Source: RGIG1995 sp045652425 (lineage in GTDB: Bacteria > Bacillota > Clostridia > Oscillospirales > CAG-272). From it: a stretch of DNA of 64,000 nt. Location: the NCBI GenBank assembly GCA_045652425.1, contig JAZRUG010000035.1:14232-78231 (forward strand), read 5' to 3'. Numbering within the stretch: the first letter of the stretch is position 1; each line of letters starts with the position of its first letter. The translations under genes were made by a program, and so were the position numbers. This document shows positions 32,191-42,549 of this stretch, one piece after another. The notes beneath the pieces were generated by a model. The model did not search any database and was not told the origin of the DNA. It saw only the letters and a program-made list of their open reading frames with translations.

Positions 32191-35100
32191 CTATTCGAGT
32201 TTAACGCCGAGTTTATCTTCAATATCACGTACGTTAACTGCGAGTACTTTTGAAATACCCTTTTCGTACATGGTTACACCGTAGAGCGTATCTGCTGATT
32301 CCATCGTACCTCTTCTGTGGGTAATCATAATAAACTGGGTTGCATCTGAATATTTTCTTGCATATTCTGCAAATCTTACAACGTTAACTTCATCGAGCGC
32401 TGATTCTATTTCGTCGAAAATGCAGAACGGCGTGGGATTAACTTTCAGTATCGCAAAGAAAAGGGCAATAGCAACGAATGCTTGTTCGCCGCCCGAAAGA
32501 GAAACAAGGTTCTTAATTATCTTTCCGGGAGGAGCTACGTTGATATCGATACCACTTGTCAATACGTCATCGGGATTGGTGAGTATAAGTTCTGCCGTAC
32601 CGCCGCCGAACAGTTCGCGGAATACAGTCTTAAAGTGCATATTAACGTCTTTCATCGTCTGTGAGAACTTGTCGCGCATTTCCGCTTCAAGTTTAACGAT
32701 AATATCGGTAAGCTGTTTTTCTGCGTTTTCAAGGTCGGTTATCTGCGTGTGCATAAAGTCGTATCTTTCTTTTACTTCTTTATACTCGTCTATAGCGCTG
32801 ACGTTAACGTGGCCGAGACCTTTAAGTTTACCCTTATATTCTGCCAGTTGTTTTGACAGTTCGCTTCTGTTTTCGTTCGTAACCTCGGGGAGCGGAAGTT
32901 CTGCTGCTGCTGAATAGGTGAGTTCATATTCTTCCCAAATGCGTTCGCTCGATTTGTCGAGGTCATTTTTCAGCTGCTGACAAAGTCCCTCAAGTTTTGT
33001 ATAAGATCTGAATACAAGCTCTCTGTCGTTTGTCTTTTCTTTAATCTTTACGCGCAGGTCATTAATTTTTTTCTCGTATTCGTCGTTCTTTTCCGTATAA
33101 TCTCCCTTTTCTTTTTCAAGGGCAGATATAGTGTTAAGAACTTCCGAAAGCGATTCTTCAGTAGTCGTAATCTTCGTTTCGGCAACCGTCTTCTTGTTTT
33201 CCAAAGATTCAAGCTCGTTTTTACCCAAAGAAATACGTTCTATAAGTGATACGTACAAAGCTTCGGTAGATTCAACGTTCTTCTGGAGGTTTTCCATATC
33301 TTTTCTGTCTTCTGTTAGACGGATAACCGAGTTGCTGTTTCTTTCGCGCAAAGTTTCAATTTCCGTATTCTTTGCCGCAATATCGTTCTTTATAATATTT
33401 TGTGTATTTTTTCCTGCTTCGATAAGGGCGTTGATTTCTTTTAATTCTTCGTCTATCTTCTGCTTCTTTTCGCGATAAAAATCATCTGCTCTTTCGAGTC
33501 TGTCAAGCTCACCCGATAATTCGGATAAGTTCTTTTCGTCAGCCGAAAGCTGTGATTTCAAAACTTCGTATTGAGTGTTTTCTGCATTAAGGAGTGAATT
33601 AAGCAGAGAAGAATTGCCTATGTGTGAATCGCGCTTTCTTATAAGCGCTTCTTTTTCCTTGTTGACGCCTTCTATTTCATTGTTAACTGCTTCTGCATCT
33701 TTGGCAAGTTTTTCGCAGTCTTTCTTCAATCTTTCAATCTCGGAAACACGGGTAAGCATACCGCTGTCCTTCTTTGAAGAACCGCCCGTATATGAACCGC
33801 CCGCATTTATAAGCTGACCGTCAAGCGTTACAAGTCTTACCTTATAATTCAACTGCTTTGCGGCAGTACTTGCGTTGTCGATAGTGTCAAAAACAACCGT
33901 TCTGCCAAGCAAGAATTCGCTTACTATGCGGAACTTGTCTTCGCAATCCGTAAGCTCGCTTGCAACTCCAATATAGCCTTTCATAGAAGATATAGTCTTT
34001 ATATCAACATTCAGCTTCTGTACTTGGATAGAAGTTAACGGATAGAACGTAGCTCTGCCCGCATTTCTTTCTTTGAGAAGGGCAATAGCTTTCTTCGCAG
34101 AATCTTCGTCCTTTACAACTATATTCTGCAAATTGCCGCCCAATGCTGTTTCTATCGCAACGGTATATTGTCTGTTAACGTTTATAAGCTTTGATACGGG
34201 ACCGTATACTCCGCCGAGAGTGCCTTTTGTGCTTTCGTTCATAACGAAACGAACGCTGTTTGCATAACCCTCAAAATGCTCTTCCATACGCGCCAATGCT
34301 TCTGCTCTCTGCTTCTTTGACGCCATATCGATATATAAAGAATTGAGCTTGTCGTTCAGTTCTTTGGTTTTTGTTTCAAGGGATTGAATAGCGGCCTCTG
34401 CCTCATCTGCATTCTCCTTGGCTTCATCGGCTTTTTGTTTATAGCCCAAAACAGTCTTTTCTGCCTTGCTTGCTCTGTCTTCAAGAAGTGCCATAGCTTC
34501 TTTCAGTTCTGCTATTTCAATTTTTAAGGATTCACATCTTTCATCTTCACTCTTCCTTGAACCCGAAAGGGAAGAAAGTTCGATTTGCTTGGCTACAACT
34601 TCATCTTCTTTTAGTCTGATTATAGCTTCTGCCTGTTCAAGCTTGTTTTCAAGCTCGACAAGTTCAAGCAAGCCCTTTTCAAGCATTTCATCGGCAGACG
34701 TTCTTTCTTCTTCCGAACGTGTAAGAGCGTTTTTCAGTTCTTCTAACTTAACTTTCGCTTCTTCTAAAGATTTTTCGGTATTATTCTTTTCTTCCGTGCG
34801 GAGAGTAAGTTCGTTTTCTGCTTGTAATTTTAACTGACCGATATGCTCGATGTCGTTCTTGAGAACCTTTAAGTTACTTTCAAGGCTGTATCTCTTGTCG
34901 TTTGCAAACTGAAGCTCGTTTGAGTTCTTTTCTGTCTTTATCTTATTTTCTTGGGAAGCCTGAAAAAGTCTTTCGTTTTGATTTTCCAAAGACTGTATCG
35001 TTTCGTCTGCTATTTCAAGTTCCTTTCCGGAAAGCACGTAATCGTTTTCAGCCTTGTTGAGTTTTTCTCTTAATTCTTTTGTATCGTAAAGCCAAAGGGC

Positions 35101-35796
35101 GATATCTGCGTTTTTCTTCTTGTCGTAAAATTCAAGATATCTCTTTGCTTTTTCTGCTTCTTTCTCGAGAGGTCCTATTCTGCCTTCAAGCTCGTACTTG
35201 ATGTCGTTAAGGCGTACTAAATTGTCATTGGTCGAAGCGAGTTTGCGTTCTGCTTCGTTCTTCTTGTAACGGTATTTTGAAATACCTGCAGCCTCTTCGA
35301 AAATGTTTCTTCTTTCATCGCTCTTTTGAGATATTATTTCAGCCGCTTTACCCTGGCTGACTATGGAATATCCCGTCTTACCTACACCGGTGTTCATAAA
35401 CATCTCGTGAATGTCTTTGAGTCTGGCGGGACGGCGGTTTATCATATATTCACTTTCGCCCGAACGGTAGTATCTTCTCGTAACTTCGACTTCGTCATAA
35501 TCAATATCAATTCTGTTTCCGTCGCCCGTATTGTCTATAAGCAGAGAAACCTCAGCATAGCTCATAGGACTGCGCGAGGCCGAACCGCCGAATATAACGT
35601 CTTCCATCTTTGTTCCGCGTATGTTTTTGCTGGAAAGTTCTCCGAGAACCCAACGCATAGCATCCGATATGTTTGATTTACCGCTTCCGTTAGGGCCTAC
35701 TATGACAGTCATACCGTCATCGAAGTTTATAGTTGTCTTGTCCGGAAAAGACTTGAACCCGTGTAATTCAAGTGATTTTAATCGCATTTTCGTCAT
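32191..35796 (-). CDS. smc: Chromosome segregation protein SMC
   Basis: SMC is the ATPase of condensin and compacts and separates the chromosome. The 1,201-residue product has Walker A GPNGSGKSNISDAM near residues 33-46, a first long coiled coil (about 170-490), a hinge with TLGGVYGPVSKLI and a glycine-rich GGSYTGGSS patch, a second coiled coil, and the C-terminal signature LSGGEQAFVAIAL with Walker B. Length is normal. AAAGG lies 6 nt before the first ATG; a second ATG three codons on is also possible. Confidence 0.97.
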   Translation of the reverse strand: MTKMRLKSLELHGFKSFPDKTTINFDDGMTVIVGPNGSGKSNISDAMRWVLGELSSKNIRGTKMEDVIFGGSASRSPMSYAEVSLLIDNTGDGNRIDIDYDEVEVTRRYYRSGESEYMINRRPARLKDIHEMFMNTGVGKTGYSIVSQGKAAEIISQKSDERRNIFEEAAGISKYRYKKNEAERKLASTNDNLVRLNDIKYELEGRIGPLEKEAEKAKRYLEFYDKKKNADIALWLYDTKELREKLNKAENDYVLSGKELEIADETIQSLENQNERLFQASQENKIKTEKNSNELQFANDKRYSLESNLKVLKNDIEHIGQLKLQAENELTLRTEEKNNTEKSLEEAKVKLEELKNALTRSEEERTSADEMLEKGLLELVELENKLEQAEAIIRLKEDEVVAKQIELSSLSGSRKSEDERCESLKIEIAELKEAMALLEDRASKAEKTVLGYKQKADEAKENADEAEAAIQSLETKTKELNDKLNSLYIDMASKKQRAEALARMEEHFEGYANSVRFVMNESTKGTLGGVYGPVSKLINVNRQYTVAIETALGGNLQNIVVKDEDSAKKAIALLKERNAGRATFYPLTSIQVQKLNVDIKTISSMKGYIGVASELTDCEDKFRIVSEFLLGRTVVFDTIDNASTAAKQLNYKVRLVTLDGQLINAGGSYTGGSSKKDSGMLTRVSEIERLKKDCEKLAKDAEAVNNEIEGVNKEKEALIRKRDSHIGNSSLLNSLLNAENTQYEVLKSQLSADEKNLSELSGELDRLERADDFYREKKQKIDEELKEINALIEAGKNTQNIIKNDIAAKNTEIETLRERNSNSVIRLTEDRKDMENLQKNVESTEALYVSLIERISLGKNELESLENKKTVAETKITTTEESLSEVLNTISALEKEKGDYTEKNDEYEKKINDLRVKIKEKTNDRELVFRSYTKLEGLCQQLKNDLDKSSERIWEEYELTYSAAAELPLPEVTNENRSELSKQLAEYKGKLKGLGHVNVSAIDEYKEVKERYDFMHTQITDLENAEKQLTDIIVKLEAEMRDKFSQTMKDVNMHFKTVFRELFGGGTAELILTNPDDVLTSGIDINVAPPGKIIKNLVSLSGGEQAFVAIALFFAILKVNPTPFCIFDEIESALDEVNVVRFAEYARKYSDATQFIMITHRRGTMESADTLYGVTMYEKGISKVLAVNVRDIEDKLGVKLE

Positions 35797-35838
35797 TAGC
35801 CCCCTTTCGGTATTTTTTTCTAAATTATCCTAAAATAA

Positions 35839-36849
35839 TCATAATATGTCTAATATAACATTATAACCCTTTATATCATTTTTTTCAACAATTTTCAGAG
35901 ATTTTATATTATAATTTTTTGTTAACTTTATTTTGTTCGTTTTTTTCTGACCGACCACTTTTGAAGTGCAGCCTTTTGCGCAGTAAATCACAAGGTCTTT
36001 TCCGTCTGCTTCCTTGTTTTCAAGTTGTTCGCATATTCTTTTGTAATACACGTGATTTTCGGCTAATTCACCTATTGCTGGGTGGTAATCTCCGCCATAT
36101 ACAACATCGGGGTCATACAGCTCGTCGCCCGACTGCAGACCTATTCTTATTACAGGCTTTTTCGCACTGTCAAACACAAGCAAAACTTCGCCCGTTCTTT
36201 CTATCGTGTCTTCAAGTTTTAGCGGTATATATTCGCCTCGTTTCGCCATATTGCAAAGCTCGGTTTCCCTTAAAACAACGGTAGGGTAAACCCTTGCTCC
36301 GTCGCATAAATTTGCTATTGTTTCTGCGGTGTTTATTTCTTTTTCGAGGGTTGAACCGGGTAGTCCTATCATCATTTGACCTATCAAATTAAAGCCGTAT
36401 TTTTTTATCAGTTTACAAGCGTTTATTGCCTGTTCGGCTGTGTGTCCGCGCTTGGTAAGCTTTAACACCTTTTCGTCCATTGACTGCAGACCGAGTTCAA
36501 TATTTTTTACCTTGTAGGACTGCAAAATATCAAGTATTTCTTCGTCAATATAGTCGGGGCGAGTAGACAGTCTTATAGAAGAAACGAGCCCCATTTTGAT
36601 ATACTTGTAAGCAGTTTCAAGAAGGTATATCATATCGTTTCTGTCGATGCCCGTAAAGCTTCCGCCGAAGAATGCTATCTCGGTTTCGTGAGTTTCTGTA
36701 TCAACGGTTGACAGAGCGTTTTTTATAATACTGTCAACGTCATTTTTATTAAAAGAAGACGTGCCCGAAATGCGTTTCTGGTTACAGAAAACACAGTCAT
36801 TCGGGCAACCTAAATGCGGTATAAATACCGGTATGTTTACGTGTTTCAA
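35839..36849 (-). CDS. Radical SAM protein (Elp3-like, without acetyltransferase domain)
   Basis: A ~337-residue radical SAM protein with the cluster motif CPNDCVFC (CxxxCxxC) in the phrase IPHLGCPNDCVFCNQKR. FFGGSFTG, LSTRPDYID, IELGLQSMD and GQMMIGLPGS follow, all typical of the Elp3-like radical SAM core. A gene of this type often stands between rnc and smc in Clostridia; its substrate is not established. The start is taken as the TTG at 36849, which gives MKHVNIPVF and has GGAG 7 nt upstream. A TTG at 36894 would add 15 basic residues without a site. Confidence 0.85.
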   Translation of the reverse strand: MKHVNIPVFIPHLGCPNDCVFCNQKRISGTSSFNKNDVDSIIKNALSTVDTETHETEIAFFGGSFTGIDRNDMIYLLETAYKYIKMGLVSSIRLSTRPDYIDEEILDILQSYKVKNIELGLQSMDEKVLKLTKRGHTAEQAINACKLIKKYGFNLIGQMMIGLPGSTLEKEINTAETIANLCDGARVYPTVVLRETELCNMAKRGEYIPLKLEDTIERTGEVLLVFDSAKKPVIRIGLQSGDELYDPDVVYGGDYHPAIGELAENHVYYKRICEQLENKEADGKDLVIYCAKGCTSKVVGQKKTNKIKLTKNYNIKSLKIVEKNDIKGYNVILDIL

Positions 36850-36894
36850 TGTTTTTCTCCGACGTGTTTTTTTCTTTGGATAAGTTGGGGTCAA

Positions 36895-37128
36895 GCTGCT
36901 CGTTTTCTCGGGACGTCGAGGCGCCGTCCCCTACCGGTTTGTGCGTGATATGTGGTTTCTGCAAGTTTTATATCACTTAATTAAAGAGCATAAACCGGAA
37001 AGGCAAAGTTTTGGAAGGTGCGGAAACTTTTTTCAAAAAGTTTCCGCGTTATCCTATGCTTGTCCAAACAAAGCAAGTGCTTCTTTTGGGGCAAACTGTT
37101 ATTATTTTTGGAAAAAATAATAACTAAC
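36895..37128. repeat. Repeat block with a second copy of the rnc 3' end
   Basis: No gene is seen here. Modules are CAAAGTTTTGGA, a hairpin GCGGAAACTTTTTTCAAAAAGTTTCCGC (about 37019-37047), and, at 37055-37100, a stretch ~83% identical to the 3' end of rnc, with an identical 23-bp core at 37063-37085 and 37138-37160. In the minus frame it reads KEALALFGQA and a stop. A GTTATTATTTTT / AAAAATAATAAC-type hairpin (about 37098-37124) separates it from the true end. Confidence 0.75.
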
Positions 37129-37854
37129 TTATGTTTGACCAAACAAAGCAAGTGCTTCTTTCGCCGCCATCTGTTCTGATTCGCGTTTGCTTCTGCCTAT
37201 ACCTTTTCCAATAACGTTGTTATTCAAATAAGCTTCGGTTTCAAACACTCTTTCGTGGGCGGGGCCGCTTTCGCTTACGAGTCTGTATTCAAGTACGTCC
37301 CCCTGCTCCTGCTGTATAAACTGCTGGAGCATAGATTTATAGTCTTTTGTGTTTCCTCTTGCTATAATCTGTTTTATCTCTTCGGTGGCAAAGGGGAGGA
37401 GAAATTCTTTAACGGGGGCTATTCCGCCGTCAATAAACATCGCTGCTAATACTGCTTCAAATGCATCTGCAAGTATTGACGGTCTTTCTCGTCCATGTGT
37501 TATCTCTTCGCCGTGGCCAAGAAAAAGATATTTACCGAGTTCTATTTCACGGGCAAATTTCGCAAGTGCTTTTTCGCACACCGTACCTGCTCTGACCTTT
37601 GAAAGTTCGCCTTCGGGCAGGTCGGGATAGTTTGTATAAAGATATTCACTTACGGTCAAAGACAAAACCGAGTCGCCGAAAAATTCAAGCCTTTCGTTAC
37701 ATTCTGCCTTTATATTTTTGGATTTAAGCTCATTTGCGAATGACGAGTGGGACAGCGCCTTTATCAAAAGGGGCTTATCCTTGAAAGTGTAATGTAACTT
37801 TCCTTCAAGTCCTTTTATTATTTCAATAAGCTCATTAATATCATTTACGTTCAT
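37129..37854 (-). CDS. rnc: Ribonuclease III
   Basis: RNase III cuts double-stranded RNA in rRNA and mRNA processing. The 241-residue protein has the signature ERLEFFGDSVLSLTV with the catalytic acidic residues, GEEITHGRERPSILADAFEAVLAA split around residues 110-133, and a C-terminal double-stranded RNA-binding domain ending GIGRSKRESEQMAAKEALALF. The start overlaps the plsX stop by 4 bp. Its 3' end is partly duplicated about 75 bp downstream. Confidence 0.96.
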   Translation of the reverse strand: MNVNDINELIEIIKGLEGKLHYTFKDKPLLIKALSHSSFANELKSKNIKAECNERLEFFGDSVLSLTVSEYLYTNYPDLPEGELSKVRAGTVCEKALAKFAREIELGKYLFLGHGEEITHGRERPSILADAFEAVLAAMFIDGGIAPVKEFLLPFATEEIKQIIARGNTKDYKSMLQQFIQQEQGDVLEYRLVSESGPAHERVFETEAYLNNNVIGKGIGRSKRESEQMAAKEALALFGQT

Positions 37855-38882
37855 TTATCTTCGCCTGTCTTTTCGGTTTCTTTCTTTGGTGTTTTTATTG
37901 TAAGCTGTGATGATTGACGCGCTATTTCAACTATTATTCCGGTGTTTACGTAATATATAGCTTGTTTAATCGCGTTCTTTACCGCCTTTGCATCAGACGA
38001 GCCGTGCGCTTTGATAACCGGCTTTGATATGCCGAGAAGGGGAGCGCCGCCGTATTCGGAAGCGTCAAATTTCTTCTTGAACGCCTTTAAAGCCGTTGTA
38101 AGAATCAATGCCGAAGCCTTGCTTACAATATTTGCCGTGAAGAGCGACTTTAGCTGGTCAATCATAAATTTGCCAAAACCTTCGGTGAGTTTTAATACAA
38201 CGTTACCCGTAAAGCCGTCGGTAACTACTACGTCCGCCTTGGCAAAGGGAATATCTCTGCCTTCAATATTACCTATAAAGTTCATATCGGAGTCGGTCAA
38301 CTTTTGATAAGTTTCTCTGTGAAGGTCTGTTCCTTTGGTAGCTTCAGCACCGTTGTTAAGAAGACCTACCGTGGGATTCTTTATTCCGTGCAAGCGTTCC
38401 ATATATATTGAGCCCATTCTTGCAAACTGCTCTAAATTTTCGGGAGTTACGTTTATATTAGCGCCCGAGTCCACAAGCAAAACGGGTTTTGCAAGGGGGA
38501 GAATAGTACCTATTGCAGCTCTGAGTCCTCTTATTCTTCTTACGATAAAAGTAGCGCCTGCAAGAAGTGCGCCGGTATTTCCTGCGCTTACAAATGCATC
38601 GCCTTTACCTTCTGCAAGAAGCTTTAAACCATCGTGCATAGATGAGTTGTTCTTTTCTTTAACAACGCTCATAGGTGAGTCTTCCATAGTTATATAGTGG
38701 GGCACGTCAACTATCTCGATACGGTCAGTCGGGAGTTTCGTCTTTTCAAATGCCGCATATATATCTAATGCATCGCCGACAAGTGTTATATCACAGCCGT
38801 ATTCTTTTGCCGCCATCAAGGCGCCCTCCACAAATACTTCAGGGGAGTTGTCGGCGCCCATTATATCAACGATAATTCTCAT
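37851..38882 (-). CDS. plsX: Phosphate acyltransferase PlsX
   Basis: PlsX makes acyl-phosphate from acyl-ACP for phospholipid synthesis. The 343-residue protein starts MRIIVDIMGADNSPE and has SAGNTGALLAGATF, DSGANINVTPENLEQFA and VVTDGFTGNVVLK. It is followed at once by rnc with overlapping stop/start; acpP, often found between them, is absent here. Confidence 0.96.
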   Translation of the reverse strand: MRIIVDIMGADNSPEVFVEGALMAAKEYGCDITLVGDALDIYAAFEKTKLPTDRIEIVDVPHYITMEDSPMSVVKEKNNSSMHDGLKLLAEGKGDAFVSAGNTGALLAGATFIVRRIRGLRAAIGTILPLAKPVLLVDSGANINVTPENLEQFARMGSIYMERLHGIKNPTVGLLNNGAEATKGTDLHRETYQKLTDSDMNFIGNIEGRDIPFAKADVVVTDGFTGNVVLKLTEGFGKFMIDQLKSLFTANIVSKASALILTTALKAFKKKFDASEYGGAPLLGISKPVIKAHGSSDAKAVKNAIKQAIYYVNTGIIVEIARQSSQLTIKTPKKETEKTGEDK

Positions 38883-38910
38883 ATATTTTCTCCTATATAA
38901 TTTTAGGGGA

Positions 38911-40239
38911 TTATATCTTATCTTTTATAGTGTTTATAAATTCTAAAGAACGGTTTGCCAATGCTTCGTTTCTGAAACGCTTGCCGCCCTTTACTTTTGT
39001 TTCAAGGTTTGCAACAAGTCCGAAATTCGCGTTCATAGGCTGAAAATTCACAACATTTTGGTCGCTTATGTAGTGCGCCAAAGCGCCTATTGCGGTAGTG
39101 TTGGGAAAGTCTATAAGTTCTTCGCCCTTTGCAAGTCTTGCTGCATTTACACCTGCCACAAAACCGCTTGATGTCGATTCAACGTAACCCTCAACTCCCG
39201 TCATCTGTCCTGCAAAAAATACGTTCGGTTTTGTTCTCATTGAATAAAAACAGTCTAAACAAGCAGGAGAATTAATAAACGTATTTCTGTGCATAACGCC
39301 GTAACGCAAAAAGGTTGCATTCTCAAGTCCCGGAATCAAGGAAAATACTCTCTTTTGTTCTCCAAAGGTTAAATGAGTCTGAAATCCAACCAGGTTATAC
39401 ATAGTTTTTTCGGCATTTTCCTGACGAAGCTGAATAACGGCGTAAGGTTCCTTACCGGTTTTGGGATCGGGGAGTCCTACAGGCTTCAACGGTCCGTAAC
39501 GGAGTGTATCATAGCCTCTTCTTGCCATTACTTCAACAGGCATACACCCTTCAAAAACGTTAGGATTCTTCTGTGAATCGGAATCAAATTCTTTTAAGTG
39601 AGCTTCTTCTGCGTTAATAAGCTCGTTGTAAAATAAGTCGTATTCCTCTTTCGTCATAGGACAGTTAAGGTAAGATGCTTCACCCTTACCGTAACGTGAT
39701 GCCGCGTATATCTTGTTCATATCAAGAGTAGAGTATTCAACTATAGGCGCTGATGCGTCAAAGAAAGATAAATGACTCTTGCCGAGATAGTCTTCGAGAT
39801 ATTCGGAAAAAGCGTCGGAGGTTAAAGGACCTGTGGCAACTACCGTTATCTCGTCCGCGGGAATTGAAGTTACTTCTTCTTCAATAAGGTTAATAAGAGG
39901 ATTTTCTTTTATCGCTTTTGTGATATATTCGGAAAATTTATGTCTGTCTACAGCCAATGCCGAGCCTGCTTCAACCTGTGTAGCATAAGCCGCTTTCATT
40001 ATAAGTGAATCCATAAGGTTCAGTTCTTCTTTAAGCAAACCTACGGCGTTAGTCAAAACATTGCTTCGGAGTGAGTTTGAGCATACAAGTTCAGCTAAAT
40101 TATCCGACGTGTGCGCGGGAGTCTTTTTCTTGGGCTTCATCTCGTAAAGGTCAACTTTTACACCGCGTTTAGCTGCCTGATATGCCGCTTCGCAGCCTGC
40201 AAGCCCCGCGCCGAATATATTTATTTTATCAGTCTTCAT
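38911..40239 (-). CDS. trmFO: Methylenetetrahydrofolate-tRNA-(uracil-54) methyltransferase TrmFO
   Basis: TrmFO forms ribothymidine 54 in tRNA using folate and FAD. The 442-residue protein has the FAD loop INIFGAGLAGCEAA (about residues 7-20), the family phrase ELVCSNSLRSN, and GVEGYVESTSSGFVAG near the end. Its start overlaps the end of topA by 11 bp; topA-trmFO is a common Firmicutes pair. Confidence 0.96.
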   Translation of the reverse strand: MKTDKINIFGAGLAGCEAAYQAAKRGVKVDLYEMKPKKKTPAHTSDNLAELVCSNSLRSNVLTNAVGLLKEELNLMDSLIMKAAYATQVEAGSALAVDRHKFSEYITKAIKENPLINLIEEEVTSIPADEITVVATGPLTSDAFSEYLEDYLGKSHLSFFDASAPIVEYSTLDMNKIYAASRYGKGEASYLNCPMTKEEYDLFYNELINAEEAHLKEFDSDSQKNPNVFEGCMPVEVMARRGYDTLRYGPLKPVGLPDPKTGKEPYAVIQLRQENAEKTMYNLVGFQTHLTFGEQKRVFSLIPGLENATFLRYGVMHRNTFINSPACLDCFYSMRTKPNVFFAGQMTGVEGYVESTSSGFVAGVNAARLAKGEELIDFPNTTAIGALAHYISDQNVVNFQPMNANFGLVANLETKVKGGKRFRNEALANRSLEFINTIKDKI

Positions 40240-42511
40240 TTTTTGCCTTTTTTTCTTCTTCGCGGCTGTATCCGCACTTTTCGTTTCTGCAATATACTAA
40301 CTTCTTGCGTTTTTTCATAAGAAGGGCATCTCCGCATTGCGGACACTTCTCGCCCGTCGGCATATCCCATGACGAGAAATTACATTCGGGATACTTTTCG
40401 CAACTGTAGAAAGTAATGTGCTTCTTTCCGCCTTGCTTCGTTACAATCTTTGAGCCGCAGATGGGGCAGGCTATACCAATATCCTTGGTTATCTGCTTTG
40501 TGTTACGGCACTTCGGATAAGCCGAACATGCGTAGAAAGAACCGAATTTTCCCGAACGGATAACCATTTCAGAACCGCATTTTTCGCATATCATACCGGT
40601 TGATTCTGCTTCTTTCTTCTCTTTTTCTTTCTTGGGTTCTTTGGGCTTTCCGTCCTTGTCAAGAGGTTTTGTGTTCTTACATTCGGGATAGTTGGGACAT
40701 GCGGCAAATTTGCCGTATCTGCCGTTCTTTACTATCATCTTCACACCGCAGTGTTCACAAATTATATCAGTTTCTTCGGGCGGAATGTCTATTTCGCCGT
40801 TCTTTGCCGCTTCTTCTGCCTTTGCAAGACTTACCTTAAAGCCTTCGTAAAATTCGGAAAGAATGTGGAGCATATCGTCGTTACCGTTTTCAACGGCGTC
40901 GAGCTTATCTTCCATTTGTGCTGTGAAAGTATAGTCAATAATCTCGGGGAAGTTTTCCATTATAAGTTTGGTCGTCATTTCTCCAAGATAAGTCGGTTTA
41001 AGTGATTTGCCCTCGCGGGTTACGTAGTCTCTTGCTATTATCGTCGTGATAATAGGTGTGTAGGTAGATGGTCTGCCTATACCTTTTTCTTCAAGTTGTT
41101 TCACAAGGGATGCTTCCGTATATCTGGGGGAGGGTTCTGTAAAATGCTGTTCGTGTAAAAGTTCTTTACAGTTAACCTTTTCGCCTTCGTTTATTTCAAT
41201 GGGACTTGCTTGTTTTTCGGTATCTGCAAATTCGCCGTAATCTCCGGGATCGTATACTGACAAAAAGCCGGGGAACTTTACGTTGTAGCCACTTGAATGG
41301 AAAATATATCCGTTTGATTCTATTTCTGCGTTAACAGTGTTAAGCTGGGCTGATGCCATCTGTGATGCCAAAAATCTGTCCCAAATGAGTTTGTAGAGCT
41401 TATATTGGTCTGTAGAAAGATATTTCTTTATGTTTTCGGGTTCAAAATCAAGGGATGCGGGACGGATAGCTTCGTGCGCGTCTTGTGCCGTTGATTTTGA
41501 TTTATAAAATCTTTTCTGCGCAGGGTAATATTCTTCACCAAACTTGCTCTTTATATAATTTTCAGCACTTGCCGACGCTTCCTGCGATATACGGAGTGAG
41601 TCTGTACGCATATAGGTTATAAGACCGTGAACGCCGCCGTTTTCGCTGCCTATGTTTATACCTTCGTAAAGCTCCTGCGCTATCTGCATTATCTTCTGTG
41701 AACGGAAGTTGAGCTTTCTTGAAGCCTCCTGCTGAAGCGTAGAAGTTGTAAAAGGAGGCGCGGGGTTACGGTGTTTAACAGCCTTTTTTACTGAACTTAC
41801 AATAAAGGGACCGTTCTTTACAGCGTTATAAATCTTGTCTGCTTCTTCTTGGTTGTTAAGTTCCATCTTTCCGTTTTTGTCGCCGTAAAAGTTTGATTTG
41901 AACGTTTTTGCTTTTTCTGTCAAAAGCTGTGCTGTAATAGTCCAATATTCCGTGGGAACAAACGCTCTTATCTCTTCTTCACGCTCAACTATAAGACGTG
42001 TAGCAACGGACTGAACACGACCTGCAGAAAGTCCGCTTTTGAGTGTCTTCCAAAGAAACGGACTTGCCTTGTAACCAACTATTCTGTCAAGAATTCGTCT
42101 TGTCTGCTGTGAGTTTACAAGGTTCATATTTATAGGCTGGGGATTCTTTATAGCCGCTTTTACGGCTGATTTTGTAATCTCATTAAATGAAATTCTCTTG
42201 GCTTTTGAAGGATCAATGCCGAGAGCTGTCGCAAGATGCCACGAAATTGCCTCACCTTCACGGTCAGGGTCAGTTGCGAGAAAAACTTTATTCGCGTTCT
42301 TCGCTTCTTTTTTCAGTTCTGTGATAAGAGGACCTTTTCCTCTTATATTTATATAATGAGCCTCGAAGTTGTTTTCAATATCAACGCCGAGAGTGCTTTT
42401 CGGAAGATCTCTTACGTGGCCTTTTGAAGCCGTTACCTTGTATCCGCTTCCGAGATAGCCTTTTATGGTATTCGCTTTTGCAGGGGACTCAACTATTACG
42501 AGATTTGACAT
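40229..42511 (-). CDS. topA: DNA topoisomerase I
   Basis: TopA relaxes negative supercoils. The 760-residue enzyme has a Toprim start (LVIVESPAKANTIKGYLG), DPDREGEAISWH, the DNA-binding SAGRVQSVATRL, and the active-site tyrosine in LITYMRTDSLRIS. The C-terminus carries four zinc-ribbon-like modules (CEHCG...CPNYPEC, CEKCG...CSAYPKC, CPICG...CEKYPEC, CPQCG...CRNEKC). It lies between dprA and trmFO. Confidence 0.97.
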   Translation of the reverse strand: MSNLVIVESPAKANTIKGYLGSGYKVTASKGHVRDLPKSTLGVDIENNFEAHYINIRGKGPLITELKKEAKNANKVFLATDPDREGEAISWHLATALGIDPSKAKRISFNEITKSAVKAAIKNPQPINMNLVNSQQTRRILDRIVGYKASPFLWKTLKSGLSAGRVQSVATRLIVEREEEIRAFVPTEYWTITAQLLTEKAKTFKSNFYGDKNGKMELNNQEEADKIYNAVKNGPFIVSSVKKAVKHRNPAPPFTTSTLQQEASRKLNFRSQKIMQIAQELYEGINIGSENGGVHGLITYMRTDSLRISQEASASAENYIKSKFGEEYYPAQKRFYKSKSTAQDAHEAIRPASLDFEPENIKKYLSTDQYKLYKLIWDRFLASQMASAQLNTVNAEIESNGYIFHSSGYNVKFPGFLSVYDPGDYGEFADTEKQASPIEINEGEKVNCKELLHEQHFTEPSPRYTEASLVKQLEEKGIGRPSTYTPIITTIIARDYVTREGKSLKPTYLGEMTTKLIMENFPEIIDYTFTAQMEDKLDAVENGNDDMLHILSEFYEGFKVSLAKAEEAAKNGEIDIPPEETDIICEHCGVKMIVKNGRYGKFAACPNYPECKNTKPLDKDGKPKEPKKEKEKKEAESTGMICEKCGSEMVIRSGKFGSFYACSAYPKCRNTKQITKDIGIACPICGSKIVTKQGGKKHITFYSCEKYPECNFSSWDMPTGEKCPQCGDALLMKKRKKLVYCRNEKCGYSREEEKKAKNED

Positions 42512-42549
42512 ATATACACCTCAAAAAATGGGATTAATTTTCATATTTT

